NCBI GenBank assembly: GCA_026707325.1
Contig: JAPOXA010000121.1
Location: forward strand, 1-35,141
Direction: 5' to 3'
Source of the DNA: Acidobacteriota bacterium
GTDB lineage: Bacteria > Acidobacteriota > Thermoanaerobaculia > Multivoradales > Multivoraceae
DNA length: 35,141 nucleotides
How positions within the stretch are numbered: the stretch's first letter is position 1; the number at the start of each line of letters is the position of its first letter. Made by a program: the position numbers and the translations under genes. This document shows, one piece after another, positions 1 to 7,630 of this stretch. Under the pieces are notes generated by a model, which was given only the letters and a program-made list of their open reading frames with translations, was not told the origin of the DNA and made no database searches.

Positions 1-127
1 CAAGGTCCACTACTCGCTCGCCACGATGCAGGCGATCTTCAAGCCGGCGGGCGCGTTGCTCTTCTGGTACTGCCTGTCGGCGTACCGGAAGGCGATGGAG
101 GAGGCGGGGAAGTGGGAGGTGGATTGA
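1..127 (+). CDS. C-terminal fragment of an unrecognised protein
   Basis: The reading frame beginning at base 2 is open from the window edge and ends at a TGA at 125-127, giving the last 41 residues of a protein whose start lies outside the window. The tail has a short aromatic, hydrophobic stretch (ALLFWYCLSAY) followed by a charged end (RKAMEEAGKWEVD). This could be a last membrane-proximal helix, but it is too short to assign to a family. It is followed by about 200 bases with no recognisable gene. The ORF is believable because of its high-GC codon use and clean stop; its function is unknown. Confidence 0.5.
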   Translation, partial: KVHYSLATMQAIFKPAGALLFWYCLSAYRKAMEEAGKWEVD

Positions 128-328
128 GGGGGAGCGAGGGGAGCGCAGCTTGAGGCTCCTCACGCCAGTCGGTTACGCTCCTGCCACCAAGATGCACCCC
201 GTCGTCTCTGCGGACACGGCGGGAGAAGATGAGAGGGGTCGGTCCGCCAGCCATCCTCGTGGGTAGTCGGCACTGTCCCTTTTGGGTGGTCGGAGCGGTT
301 CTCCGGCCGCAACAAAGAGAGATCGCAG

Positions 329-562
329 ATGAGCAGCCCTATGACCACGTACCACTCTGGAGGAGTCTCGATTCGATGGGGCACGCACGAAGCGCATGTG
401 AGCCAGGGATCAGACGGCATCTGGAAGGTCAAGCTTGACGGACGAGTACTCGACGACACTTGGCCGACTCAAGACGATGCTGAAGAAGCAGCCAATGACC
501 TGCTGCGGCGAATCGCAGGCCCGAACGCGGCGCGTGAAGGGGCTGAGTTCGGAGCGGGCTGA
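329..562 (+). CDS. Small hypothetical protein (77 aa)
   Basis: The ORF begins with ATG behind a weak purine-rich stretch (AAAGAGAG about nine bases upstream); a second in-frame ATG at 341 is an alternative start. The product is short, soluble and acidic. Its centre looks like a small beta-rich domain (GIWKVKLDGRVLDDTWPT) followed by a helix (QDDAEEAANDLLRRI). I do not recognise the family. It converges on a truncated recombinase with a GC hairpin between them, so it may be cargo of a decayed mobile element. Being small and without a known family, it could be spurious, but its codon use and composition look protein-like. Confidence 0.5.
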   Translation: MSSPMTTYHSGGVSIRWGTHEAHVSQGSDGIWKVKLDGRVLDDTWPTQDDAEEAANDLLRRIAGPNAAREGAEFGAG

Positions 563-582
563 CTCGAGTAGGGGACGACGAT

Positions 583-599
583 GCGGGGGCAGACCCCGC
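583..599. terminator. GC hairpin between convergent genes
   Basis: GCGGGG and CCCCGC form a perfect six-pair stem around the loop GCAGA, between the stop of the small hypothetical gene (562) and the stop of the recombinase remnant (633). There is no T tract on either side, so this is a terminator-like hairpin rather than a clear intrinsic terminator. Confidence 0.35.
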
Positions 600-630
600 T
601 TAGCCGTTGCGAAGCGCTGACTCCGGCTCG

Positions 631-1095
631 CTACAGAAACGCTGCGCCGGCGTGGTCGTCGAACGCTTCCACTTGCCGAATGTAGCGAAGGACCATTTCA
701 GCGCTGGAGTGCCTCGTGACCTCCATGATCTTGTCGAGACGCGCGCCGTGAACGGCGGCGCTGGTGACGAACCCGGCGCGCAGCGAGTGACCGGAGTACT
801 CCGCCGGATCCAGGCCGATCGCCTCAACGTAGTGTTTGACCAGACGCGGAATGTCGGAATGGTGCAGGCGACGGCCGCGAAGGCGCCCGCCTCGCCATAG
901 CGACTGGAAGAGCGGTCCCTCTGTCGTCCCGGTGAGCGCCATCCATCTCCGCAGGCGCACTACGGCGTTCAGTCCCTTTCCTGCAGGTATCGCGATGCGC
1001 TGCCCCTTCGCGGTCTGGTCGGTCTTCGACTTCCGGATGGCGAGGAACAGACCGAGGAGCGGAGCCGCCCCACCGAATTGACACGACCATCGCCG
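631..1095 (-). pseudogene. Truncated tyrosine recombinase/phage integrase (catalytic C-terminus only)
   Basis: The open frame reads leftward from about 1095 (a TGA lies just upstream at 1096-1098) to the TAG at 631-633. It carries the hallmarks of the tyrosine recombinase catalytic domain: the beta-hairpin lysine (RKSKTDQ), the HxxR box (HSLRAGF), the downstream histidine (VTRHSS) and the tyrosine nucleophile (MVLRYIRQ). The core-binding N-terminal domain is missing. So is the segment that normally carries the first catalytic arginine: the frame runs directly from QFGGAAPLLG into the hairpin. A GTG at 958-960 could start a shorter ORF but would cut into the domain. I therefore call it a 5'-truncated, probably inactive, integrase. 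It is transcribed divergently from the AAA ATPase, and the lesion ends close to that gene. It suggests an old integration event here. Confidence 0.8.
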
Positions 1096-1106
1096 TCACA
1101 CTAAAG

Positions 1107-1122
1107 TTAGCCCTATGGCTAA
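1107..1122. promoter_or_regulatory. Perfect inverted repeat across the ATPase start codon
   Basis: TTAGCC, four bases (CTAT), then GGCTAA form a perfect palindrome whose spacer and right arm contain the ATG at 1115-1117. No Shine-Dalgarno sequence is visible upstream, so the gene may be leaderless or poorly translated. The repeat could be an operator for autoregulation or a short hairpin masking the start. Its role is inferred. Confidence 0.4.
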
Positions 1123-2353
1123 ATCAAGACAGAGGAGTATAGACCCTTTCCTGAACCCGTTTCGACCGGGAGCTGGTCACGCACCGCCGTGGCTCGCCGG
1201 CCGGACGCAGGAGCAGCAGGAGTTCAAGCGGCTGTTGGGACAAGTCCCGGTCTTCGAGAACCTCATCATCACCGGCCTTCGCGGAGTAGGGAAGACGGTG
1301 CTGCTGGAGACGCTTCGGCCGCTGGCCCGCGCGGCCGACTGGTTGTGGGTGGGCGCCGACCTTTCCGAGTCCGCGAGCCTGCGGGAGGATCACTTGGCGG
1401 TCCGCCTGTGCACGGATCTCGCTCCCCTCACGTCCGGCTTCGCGGTGACCGTCGAGCACCGGCAGGAACCCGGGTTCGGCGGGGAGGAGGTCGCGGTCGA
1501 GCAGCGTCTCGACTACCAGACCCTCCGCCGTCTCTATCAGGAGAGTCCGGGGTTGTCTCTCGACCGGCTGAAGACGGTGCTGCAGGCGACCTGGAGGGTC
1601 GTTTCCGCCGCACCGTCGAAGCCGAGGGGGATCGTCTTCGCGTACGACGAGGCCCAGAATCTGTCGGACCAACCGCAGCACGAGGAGTTCCCTGTGGCCC
1701 TGCTGCTGGACTGCTTTCAGTCGCTGCAGCGGCAGGGCCTTCCGCTGATGCTGGTGCTGGTCGGACTCCCGACGCTCTTCCCGAAATTGGTCGCGTCGCG
1801 GACGTATGCCGAGCGCATGTTCAGGGTCCGTTTCCTGGATCGCCTGAGCGAAGCGGAAAGCGAAGAAGCAATCCTCAAGCCCGTCTCCGACGCCCGCTGT
1901 CCCCTCCGGCTCACCGACGACTCGGTGCGCACGATCATCCAGATGTCAGGAGGCTACCCCTACTTCATCCAGTTCATTTGCCGCGAGGTGTACGACGTGT
2001 TCACGCAGCGAGCGGACCGTGGCCAGACCGCGTCGGTGCCGGTGGCGGAGATCGAGCAGAAACTGGACACCGATTTCTTCTCGGGCCGCTGGTCTCGACT
2101 GACGGATCGCCAACGAGAACTGCTGTGGGTGGTCGCCCACCTCGACCATAGCGATGGCGAGTTCAGCGTACGGGACATCGTCCAGGGATCCGCGGCGCTC
2201 TCAAAGCCGTTCAGCGCCAGTCACGTCAACCAGATGCTCTCGAATCTCGCCGCACAGGGGCTGGTGTTCAAGAACCGCCACGGCCGCTACTCGTTCGCGG
2301 TTCCCCTGCTCGATCGCTTCATTCAGCGACAGACGATTGCGGCCGACGGATAG
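1115..2353 (+). CDS. AAA-type ATPase with C-terminal winged-helix-like region
   Basis: The 412-residue soluble protein has a Walker A motif (GLRGVGKT, residues 54-61), a Walker B motif near residue 175 (IVFAYDEAQ) and a sensor-like strand (LVLVGLPTL). This matches the single-domain ATPases related to Orc1/Cdc6 and the AAA_16 group. The opening NPFRPGAGHAPPWLAGR is typical of a stand-alone bacterial ATP-binding protein family that begins just before the first AAA strand, which supports the chosen ATG. The last 90 residues (RQRELLWVVAHL onward) look like a winged helix for DNA or partner binding. It stands alone between a truncated integrase and a convergent catabolic operon, so no partner can be named. 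Such proteins are often carried on mobile or defence DNA, but the cellular role is unknown. A 6-bp inverted repeat overlaps the start codon and may control it. Confidence 0.85.
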   Translation: MAKSRQRSIDPFLNPFRPGAGHAPPWLAGRTQEQQEFKRLLGQVPVFENLIITGLRGVGKTVLLETLRPLARAADWLWVGADLSESASLREDHLAVRLCTDLAPLTSGFAVTVEHRQEPGFGGEEVAVEQRLDYQTLRRLYQESPGLSLDRLKTVLQATWRVVSAAPSKPRGIVFAYDEAQNLSDQPQHEEFPVALLLDCFQSLQRQGLPLMLVLVGLPTLFPKLVASRTYAERMFRVRFLDRLSEAESEEAILKPVSDARCPLRLTDDSVRTIIQMSGGYPYFIQFICREVYDVFTQRADRGQTASVPVAEIEQKLDTDFFSGRWSRLTDRQRELLWVVAHLDHSDGEFSVRDIVQGSAALSKPFSASHVNQMLSNLAAQGLVFKNRHGRYSFAVPLLDRFIQRQTIAADG

Positions 2354-2452
2354 CGGCCAAGGCCGCAGACCGGCCAGCGGCCCCAAGCGGAAAACCGAAA
2401 ATCGCGCTCTTGATCTTCCCGAAAGTCGAGGTGTTGCCCGGGCCCGCGCGTC

Positions 2453-3100
2453 CTACTCAGGCCCCGCGCCGATCGCCCGCCGGATCGAGATCATGTAGCC
2501 CACGGGGTCGGCTGGGAACGGTGCGGCCGGATTGTCCATCGACATCCCTTCCGGCAGGAAGTCGCCTCGCCGGGAACGATGGTGAAGCTCGAGCCGGTCG
2601 AGTCCTGTGCGGAACGTCTCGATCAGGCGTTCCGGGTCCACGTCGACGCCGATGGGGTTCCGCGCGAAGTCGCCGCCCCTCATCCACTCCAGGAGCGCCT
2701 CCCTGTTCGGGTAGTTGTCGTACTGGAGTTCGAGGCCGTTGCCGTCGGGGTCCTTGTAGTAGAAGGACGTTGTGCCGCCGTGATCGGTGCACCAGTAGGG
2801 CTCGACTCCTACGTCGCGGAGGCGCTTGTAGGTGGCGAAGAGGTCCTCGGGCCCCGCGTACTGGTAGCCGACGTGGTCGAGGCCCTCCTGGGTCGGAGAC
2901 TGGTCCTGCGATTGGGGCATGTTCGCGATGGCGATCCGATGGTGCTCCTGGTCGAAGCTGAGCCAACTGAACATCTCGTTCTCGAAGAACGCCTCGCAGC
3001 CGAGAACCAGCTTGTAGAACGCGCGCATCGCGTCGAATCGCTTCGTGCGCAGGAAGATGTGGTGGATGTAGCCGGGGCGAATGACGGAGTTCGAAGACAC
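2453..3100 (-). CDS. VOC-family extradiol dioxygenase-like protein
   Basis: I place the start at GTG (3098-3100) because AAGGAG sits six bases upstream; the longer open frame upstream of it overlaps the preceding gene. The 215-residue product has the vicinal-oxygen-chelate fold with the expected metal ligands: His 13 or 14 (YIHHIFL), His 76 (LDHVGYQ) and Glu 124 (GLELQYDN). This pattern is shared by catechol 2,3-dioxygenase-type ring-cleavage enzymes and glyoxalases. DPDGNGLELQYDN resembles the C-terminal metal site of extradiol dioxygenases. It is the last gene of a leftward catabolic operon, 43 bases after the FAH-family gene, which favours aromatic ring cleavage over glyoxalase activity. 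The substrate is unknown. Confidence 0.85.
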   Translation of the reverse strand: MSSNSVIRPGYIHHIFLRTKRFDAMRAFYKLVLGCEAFFENEMFSWLSFDQEHHRIAIANMPQSQDQSPTQEGLDHVGYQYAGPEDLFATYKRLRDVGVEPYWCTDHGGTTSFYYKDPDGNGLELQYDNYPNREALLEWMRGGDFARNPIGVDVDPERLIETFRTGLDRLELHHRSRRGDFLPEGMSMDNPAAPFPADPVGYMISIRRAIGAGPE

Positions 3101-3143
3101 GATGGACTCCTTGCTGGGACTGTTGCGAGTACGAATCGTCTGG

Positions 3144-4001
3144 TCAGGCCGCCGCGACGACGTTGCGAAGCACGCCGACCCGGTCGGCCTCGAGTTCGAC
3201 GACGTCGCCGGCGCGGAGGAACTTGCCCTGGAACACGCCGACACCGGCCGGCGAACCGGTGAGCATCACGTCTCCCGGTTCGAGCCGCATGAAGCGCGAG
3301 ACGTGCGCGACGCAGCGGGACACGGAGTGCACGAAGTCCGTGGTGCGCTCGTCCTGACGGAGTTCGCCGTTGACCCGGGCCCGGAGGCGGATGTCGAGCG
3401 GTTCGGCGAACTCGTCGGTCGTGACCAGAGCCGGCCCCATCGGCTTGAACGTATCGAGGCCCTTCGCATGGCCCAGCGAGTACTCGGGACCCTCGAAGGA
3501 CTTTCGCTGGAGATCGCGGGCCGAGACGTCGTTGGCGAGCGTGTAGCCCGCCACGTGCCGTAGCGCTTCGTCCTCGTCGATGGAGGCGCCGCCGATCCCG
3601 ATCACGGCGGCCAGCTCGATCTCGTAGTCGACCTGGTCGGGCGCGACAGCGGGCAGCACGATCTCCTCGCCGGGGCCGATGACGGCGCTGCCGGGCGCCA
3701 GGAAGAACACCGGCTCGGACGGCGGCTCGATGCCCCTGGCCTTCAGGAACTCGCGCGTCTCCTCGACGTGGCTGTGGAAGTTGATGCCCATGCCGATAAT
3801 CTTGCCGGGGCGGAGGACCGGCGCGCGGAGCGTGATGTCGCCGGGTGCGCGGCGCCGCTTCGCGCTGGCATCGCGAACGGTTCCGAGTTCCGGATCCGCT
3901 CGCAGCGCTTCGCCGATGTCCTCGTACGGGAGGTCGAGGATCTCGAACTCGCCGCCGGCCGCTTCGCGGGCGACTCCTTCGCTCGTCGTGAACAGTCTCA
4001 C
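3144..4001 (-). CDS. Fumarylacetoacetate hydrolase (FAH) family protein
   Basis: The family hydrolyses or isomerises C-C bonds of ring-cleavage products (fumarylacetoacetate, fumarylpyruvate, hydroxyheptadienedioates) using a divalent metal. The 285-residue protein shows the family core: KIIGMGINFHSH at residues 67-78, the metal-binding DYEIELA (125-131), ANDVSARDLQ (156-165), KGLDTFKPMGP (180-190) and a C-terminal LTGSPAGVG. The start is GTG at 3999-4001, overlapping the stop of the FAD monooxygenase gene as GTGA, with GGAGG four bases upstream. This tight coupling implies co-translation. In this operon it most likely acts after hydroxylation and ring cleavage. The exact substrate cannot be read from the sequence. 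Confidence 0.9.
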   Translation of the reverse strand: MRLFTTSEGVAREAAGGEFEILDLPYEDIGEALRADPELGTVRDASAKRRRAPGDITLRAPVLRPGKIIGMGINFHSHVEETREFLKARGIEPPSEPVFFLAPGSAVIGPGEEIVLPAVAPDQVDYEIELAAVIGIGGASIDEDEALRHVAGYTLANDVSARDLQRKSFEGPEYSLGHAKGLDTFKPMGPALVTTDEFAEPLDIRLRARVNGELRQDERTTDFVHSVSRCVAHVSRFMRLEPGDVMLTGSPAGVGVFQGKFLRAGDVVELEADRVGVLRNVVAAA

Positions 4002-5722
4002 GACTCCTCCACGTTCGCAGGCGTAGCCGTGCAGTAGACAGCGGCGAGCGCGGTGTCCAGACCCGCCTCGAGCTCGGAACTTCCATCCGCGTCCCTCCAG
4101 GCGACGTGACCGTCCGGGCGCACGAGAAGGACGCCATCCGGACCGATGTCGCTGATCGCCTGCCACTCGCCGCGGGGATCCGCCAGCGCTGCGCCGTCGC
4201 CGATCGCGTGCGCGGCAAGTCCGAGAGACTCGGCAGCGGCAGCCCAGCGCGCCCCCCCGGCGCCACAGATGACGGTCGGCCGGGACGGATCGACGAGGTC
4301 CAGAGTGGAAACCCGGCCGCCCTCGCCTTCGACCCAGGCATGCGGCAGGCGGCTGCCCGGCCGGGTTGAGGGCACGAAGTCGAAGGTGGACGTCGCGGGC
4401 GCGGGTGGCGGGGTCCCGTCCGGAACCAGCGCGCCGCGCTCGTAGTGCTGGCCGAGGTCCAGGCCCAGCATGTCGAAGTGCTCTCTTTGGGCGTCGATCG
4501 CCGCCTGGGCCGCGCTCCGGCGCTCCTCCTGCTCGGGCAGCCGCCGCAGCTCCGCCCGCGCCTCGTCGGGTGAGAGGCCCGGATCGACCTGCAGGGCTTC
4601 GACCACCTCGATCATCTTCAGGTGATTCGACAGGCTCTGCTCCGCGTTCACCGACGCGACGGGTTGCCGCTCCTGGTCGTATGTGGCCAGTAGCCGCTCG
4701 TCGGCGCGTCCTCCGAGCACCGCCGCGATCTTCCACGCGAGATTGAAGGCGTCGGCGACGCCGGTGTTCATGCCCATGCCGCCGGTCGGCGGGAAGCGGT
4801 GCGCGGCGTCGCCGACGAGGAAAACCCGCCCGTCGCGGTAGCGGTCGGCCACCTGACAGGTCATCTGCCAGAAGCCGGTCTCCCGAATCTCGAAGTCGGC
4901 CTCGGCGCCGACCGCGTCCTCGACGAGCTGGCGGCAGCGCTCAGGGGTGAACGACTCCTGCGACACCCGTTCCGGATCGTACGGGTGCATGAAGATCCAG
5001 GTCGAGTCGATGTCGTGGGCGATGAAGACCGCGGGCTCGAGCGGATCGAGATGCCAGTAGAGCAGGCCGGGATACTCTTCCACGACGTGGCGCAGATTCC
5101 CCTGCACGAACACCGAGAGGTAGCTCTGGACGTGGGCCGGTCCCTCCATCGCGATGCCGAGCGCCCGGCGCACCGGACTCCCCGCGCCGTCGCAGCCGAG
5201 CAGGTAGCGACTGCGGATCTCAAGGGTTTCGCCGGTCTTGTGGTCCCGAGCCTGCGACACGACTCCGCCTTCGTTCTGCGTGGCGCCGAGCCATTCGGCC
5301 TCGAAGTCGATTCCGGCGCCCGCGTCGCTGGCCGCCTCGTAGAGCACGGGCTCCAGCCGATGCTGGGGGATGTTCATCGTGGGCGTCGGCGTCGAGGCGA
5401 ACGTCTTCATGATGCGTTCGGGCGATCCCAGTTGGAGGTCGCCGATCACCGGGCCGGCCAGCGTCTGGACCCAGCGGATCGAGCCCTGGTCCTGGGGTCT
5501 CGTGGCGACGGCGACCGTCTTCTCGGCCGGAATGCCGGCCGCCCGGAAGATCTCCATGCTGCGAGCCGAGACGACATGGGCCTGGGGCGCCGTGTGCAGG
5601 CCGGACCGCCTCTCCAACACCCGGTTGGACACGCCCATCCGGCCGAGCAGCCGGGAGCAGCAGAGCCCGACCGGTCCGGCTCCGACGATCAGGACGTCGA
5701 CGTTGTTCTCGGGTCGCGTCAT
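3998..5722 (-). CDS. FAD-dependent aromatic hydroxylase (phenol/PHBH-type monooxygenase)
   Basis: The 574-residue protein belongs to the group A flavoprotein monooxygenases (PheA/TfdB/MhpA-like), which use NAD(P)H and oxygen to hydroxylate aromatic rings. It shows the Rossmann GxGxxG (GAGPVGL, residues 14-20), the middle DG motif (LLGCDGAGSPVRR) and the FAD-ribityl GD motif near residues 299-315 (VFLVGDAAHRFPPTGG). These are followed by the usual GMGMNTGVADAFNLAWK helix and a C-terminal thioredoxin-like region of the length seen in the TfdB branch. Its ATG overlaps the preceding gene's stop (ATGA), and its own stop overlaps the FAH gene start. It probably supplies a catecholic or gentisate-like ring for the dioxygenase encoded downstream. 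It is cytosolic, with no signal peptide. Confidence 0.92.
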   Translation of the reverse strand: MTRPENNVDVLIVGAGPVGLCCSRLLGRMGVSNRVLERRSGLHTAPQAHVVSARSMEIFRAAGIPAEKTVAVATRPQDQGSIRWVQTLAGPVIGDLQLGSPERIMKTFASTPTPTMNIPQHRLEPVLYEAASDAGAGIDFEAEWLGATQNEGGVVSQARDHKTGETLEIRSRYLLGCDGAGSPVRRALGIAMEGPAHVQSYLSVFVQGNLRHVVEEYPGLLYWHLDPLEPAVFIAHDIDSTWIFMHPYDPERVSQESFTPERCRQLVEDAVGAEADFEIRETGFWQMTCQVADRYRDGRVFLVGDAAHRFPPTGGMGMNTGVADAFNLAWKIAAVLGGRADERLLATYDQERQPVASVNAEQSLSNHLKMIEVVEALQVDPGLSPDEARAELRRLPEQEERRSAAQAAIDAQREHFDMLGLDLGQHYERGALVPDGTPPPAPATSTFDFVPSTRPGSRLPHAWVEGEGGRVSTLDLVDPSRPTVICGAGGARWAAAAESLGLAAHAIGDGAALADPRGEWQAISDIGPDGVLLVRPDGHVAWRDADGSSELEAGLDTALAAVYCTATPANVEES

Positions 5723-6597
5723 CGGTCTTCTTCGTTCTCCACGACGTAGCGCTCGGCCTCGGCGTCGTAGTCCTCGAATCCGACCATGCGCCGCAGACGC
5801 TCGAAGTCCACGGCGCGGTCAGGCTGCTGGCCGCTTTCCAGGGCGCGAAGAGCGTCGAGCATCGCCGCGGTGGCGGCGGAGAGAAGCGTCAGCGGGTAGG
5901 CAGCGATCCTGTAGCCGATCTCTTCGAGCCGTGTGGGCGGTAGCAACGGTGTGTCGCCTCCCTCGACCAGGTTCGCCATCCTGGGGCCGGGGACCGCCTC
6001 GCAGAACTTGACCATCTCGCTCTCGGACCGCGGACCTTCGAGGAAGAGGATGTCCGCGCCGAGGTCGGCGAAGGCCCGGCAGCGGGCGATGGCCTCGTCC
6101 AACCCGTCCGTGGCGCGAGCGTCGGTGCGCGCCATGACCAGGATGTGCGCGCCTTCCTCGCGCGCGTCGACCGCCGCGCGGATCCGTGACAGGGCCTCGG
6201 CGCGGGAGACGACCCTTTTGCCCCGCGTGTGCCCGCAGCGCTTGGGCGCCTCCTGGTCTTCGATCATCACGCCCGCGAAGCCGGCGGCCGCGTAGCTCGT
6301 CACCGTGCGCTTGACGTTCAGGGCGTTGCCGTAGCCGGTGTCGCCGTCGCCGATCACCGGCAACCGGGTGGCCGCGCAGATGTTGCGGCCCTGGTCGAGC
6401 ATCTCTCCGAAGGAAATGAGCCCCGTGTCCGGCATGCCCAGCCGGCTGGCGGAAACGGCGAACCCGCTCATGAAGGTCAGCTCGAATCCGGCCTGTTCGA
6501 TGAGCCGGGCGGAGAGCGCGTCGAAGCAGCAGGGCATCACCCGGAGCCCGGGAGCGTCGATCAGGGCGCGCAGCCGCGCCGCGGGGGAGGAGTTCAT
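5719..6597 (-). CDS. PEP mutase/isocitrate lyase superfamily protein
   Basis: The 292-residue TIM-barrel enzyme resembles 2-methylisocitrate lyase, oxaloacetate decarboxylase and carboxyphosphonoenolpyruvate mutase-type proteins. Visible motifs are PCCFDALSARL near residue 22, DGDTGYG (84-90, Mg site) and EDQEAPKRCGH (113-123). The last holds the KxCGH catalytic loop with Arg in place of the common second Lys. MARTDAR and FLEGPRSESEM follow as expected. It is the first gene of the leftward operon, and its stop overlaps the monooxygenase start as ATGA. The reaction is probably C-C bond lysis or decarboxylation of an alpha-keto or hydroxy dicarboxylate made by the pathway; which one is unknown. 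No clear ribosome site precedes the ATG. Confidence 0.88.
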   Translation of the reverse strand: MNSSPAARLRALIDAPGLRVMPCCFDALSARLIEQAGFELTFMSGFAVSASRLGMPDTGLISFGEMLDQGRNICAATRLPVIGDGDTGYGNALNVKRTVTSYAAAGFAGVMIEDQEAPKRCGHTRGKRVVSRAEALSRIRAAVDAREEGAHILVMARTDARATDGLDEAIARCRAFADLGADILFLEGPRSESEMVKFCEAVPGPRMANLVEGGDTPLLPPTRLEEIGYRIAAYPLTLLSAATAAMLDALRALESGQQPDRAVDFERLRRMVGFEDYDAEAERYVVENEEDR

Positions 6598-6656
6598 GCG
6601 GCCAACGAACGTAACATCTGCTGGCTACTGCATCGAGCGGATGACGAGGAGATCCC
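6598..6656. promoter_or_regulatory. Short divergent promoter region of the two catabolic operons
   Basis: Only 59 bases separate the start of the leftward operon from that of the rightward one, so both promoters must lie here or extend into the coding ends. GAGGAG just before the rightward ATG at 6657 is a good ribosome site. I see no convincing -35/-10 pair and no clear operator. Shared control by one regulator is likely but not visible. Confidence 0.4.
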
Positions 6657-7616
6657 ATGGCTGAGTTCAGGAGGCCTACCCGGGGGCCGATCCGGGGCAT
6701 TCACCACATCACGGGGCTGGTCGGCTCCGCCGCCAACGACCTCCGCTTCTACCGCGACGTGCTGGGGCTCCGCCTGGTGAAGAAGTCCTGCAACCAGGAG
6801 AACCCGACGTCCGGGTGGCACTTCTTCTTCGGCGACCGCCTGGGCCACCCGGGAACGATCATGACGAACATCGTCCTCGAGGGCATCCCGATGTCGCCGG
6901 CCGTCGATGGTCGCGGCTCGATCACCGACGTGAGCTACTCGGTGTCGCCCGGGAGCCTGGACTTCTGGCGCGAGCGACTGACCGCGGCTGGCTGCGCCTG
7001 CACCGATCGCCCGGCTCGTTTCGGCGATCCCGTTCTCCACTTTCGGGATTTCGACGGCATCTCGTCGGAACTCGTCGGCTGCGAGGACGCCCGGATACCG
7101 GAGCTGGCCGACCTTCCCGGGGAGCACCAGATTCGCGGCTTTCACCACGCCACGGTCGCGCCGCGCATTCCCGAGCTGACCCTGCAGTTTCTCGTTGGCG
7201 TCCTGGGTTTCGAGGTGGTCGCCACCGAAGGGAACCGCACGCGGCTCGCGGTAGGCGGCAACGAGCCCGGCAAGCTGGTCGACGTCGTCGAGCGAGGCGA
7301 CGGGCCCTGGGGACGGCACGGTCTCGGCGGCCTGCACCACATCGCGCTGACGGTCGACAGCGTAGAGGACATGGAACGGTGGACCCGGATCCTGGCCGGT
7401 GCCGGCCTGATCGTGACCGGGGCTCGGGACCGCGGCTGGTTTCACTCGACGTACTTCACTGCCCCTGGAGGCATCAACCTGGAGCTGTCGAACCTCGACC
7501 CGGGCTGGACGGTGGACGAGGACATCGACGAACTGGGGACGATCCTCTCGCTGCCGAGGCACCTGGAACCCCAGCGGGAAGCGATCGAGGCCGCGCTTCC
7601 TCGCGTCGAGTTCTGA
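6657..7616 (+). CDS. Ring-cleaving dioxygenase-like VOC protein (two-module)
   Basis: The 319-residue protein has two VOC modules. The N-terminal one opens with IRGIHHITGLVGSAANDLRF and LGLRLVKKSCNQENP, the hallmark opening of the PcpA/LinE/MhqO-type hydroquinone dioxygenase group. Candidate iron ligands are in the C-terminal module: His in GFHHATV (about residue 163) or LGGLHHIAL (about 228), and Glu in NLELSNLDPGW (about 276). GAGGAG lies five bases before the ATG. It faces the leftward aromatic operon across 59 bases and is followed after 14 bases by an alpha/beta hydrolase. A role in cleaving a hydroquinone-like or other para-diol ring, or in quinone detoxification, is the best reading. 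The substrate is inferred only. Confidence 0.87.
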   Translation: MAEFRRPTRGPIRGIHHITGLVGSAANDLRFYRDVLGLRLVKKSCNQENPTSGWHFFFGDRLGHPGTIMTNIVLEGIPMSPAVDGRGSITDVSYSVSPGSLDFWRERLTAAGCACTDRPARFGDPVLHFRDFDGISSELVGCEDARIPELADLPGEHQIRGFHHATVAPRIPELTLQFLVGVLGFEVVATEGNRTRLAVGGNEPGKLVDVVERGDGPWGRHGLGGLHHIALTVDSVEDMERWTRILAGAGLIVTGARDRGWFHSTYFTAPGGINLELSNLDPGWTVDEDIDELGTILSLPRHLEPQREAIEAALPRVEF

Positions 7617-7630
7617 CCGGCCGAGCCGCG

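Noticed and set aside
128..328. Possible tRNA attachment site near the integrase remnant
   Set aside because: No cloverleaf, T-loop or CCA-like end could be found on either strand, and no repeat matching the integrase side was seen.
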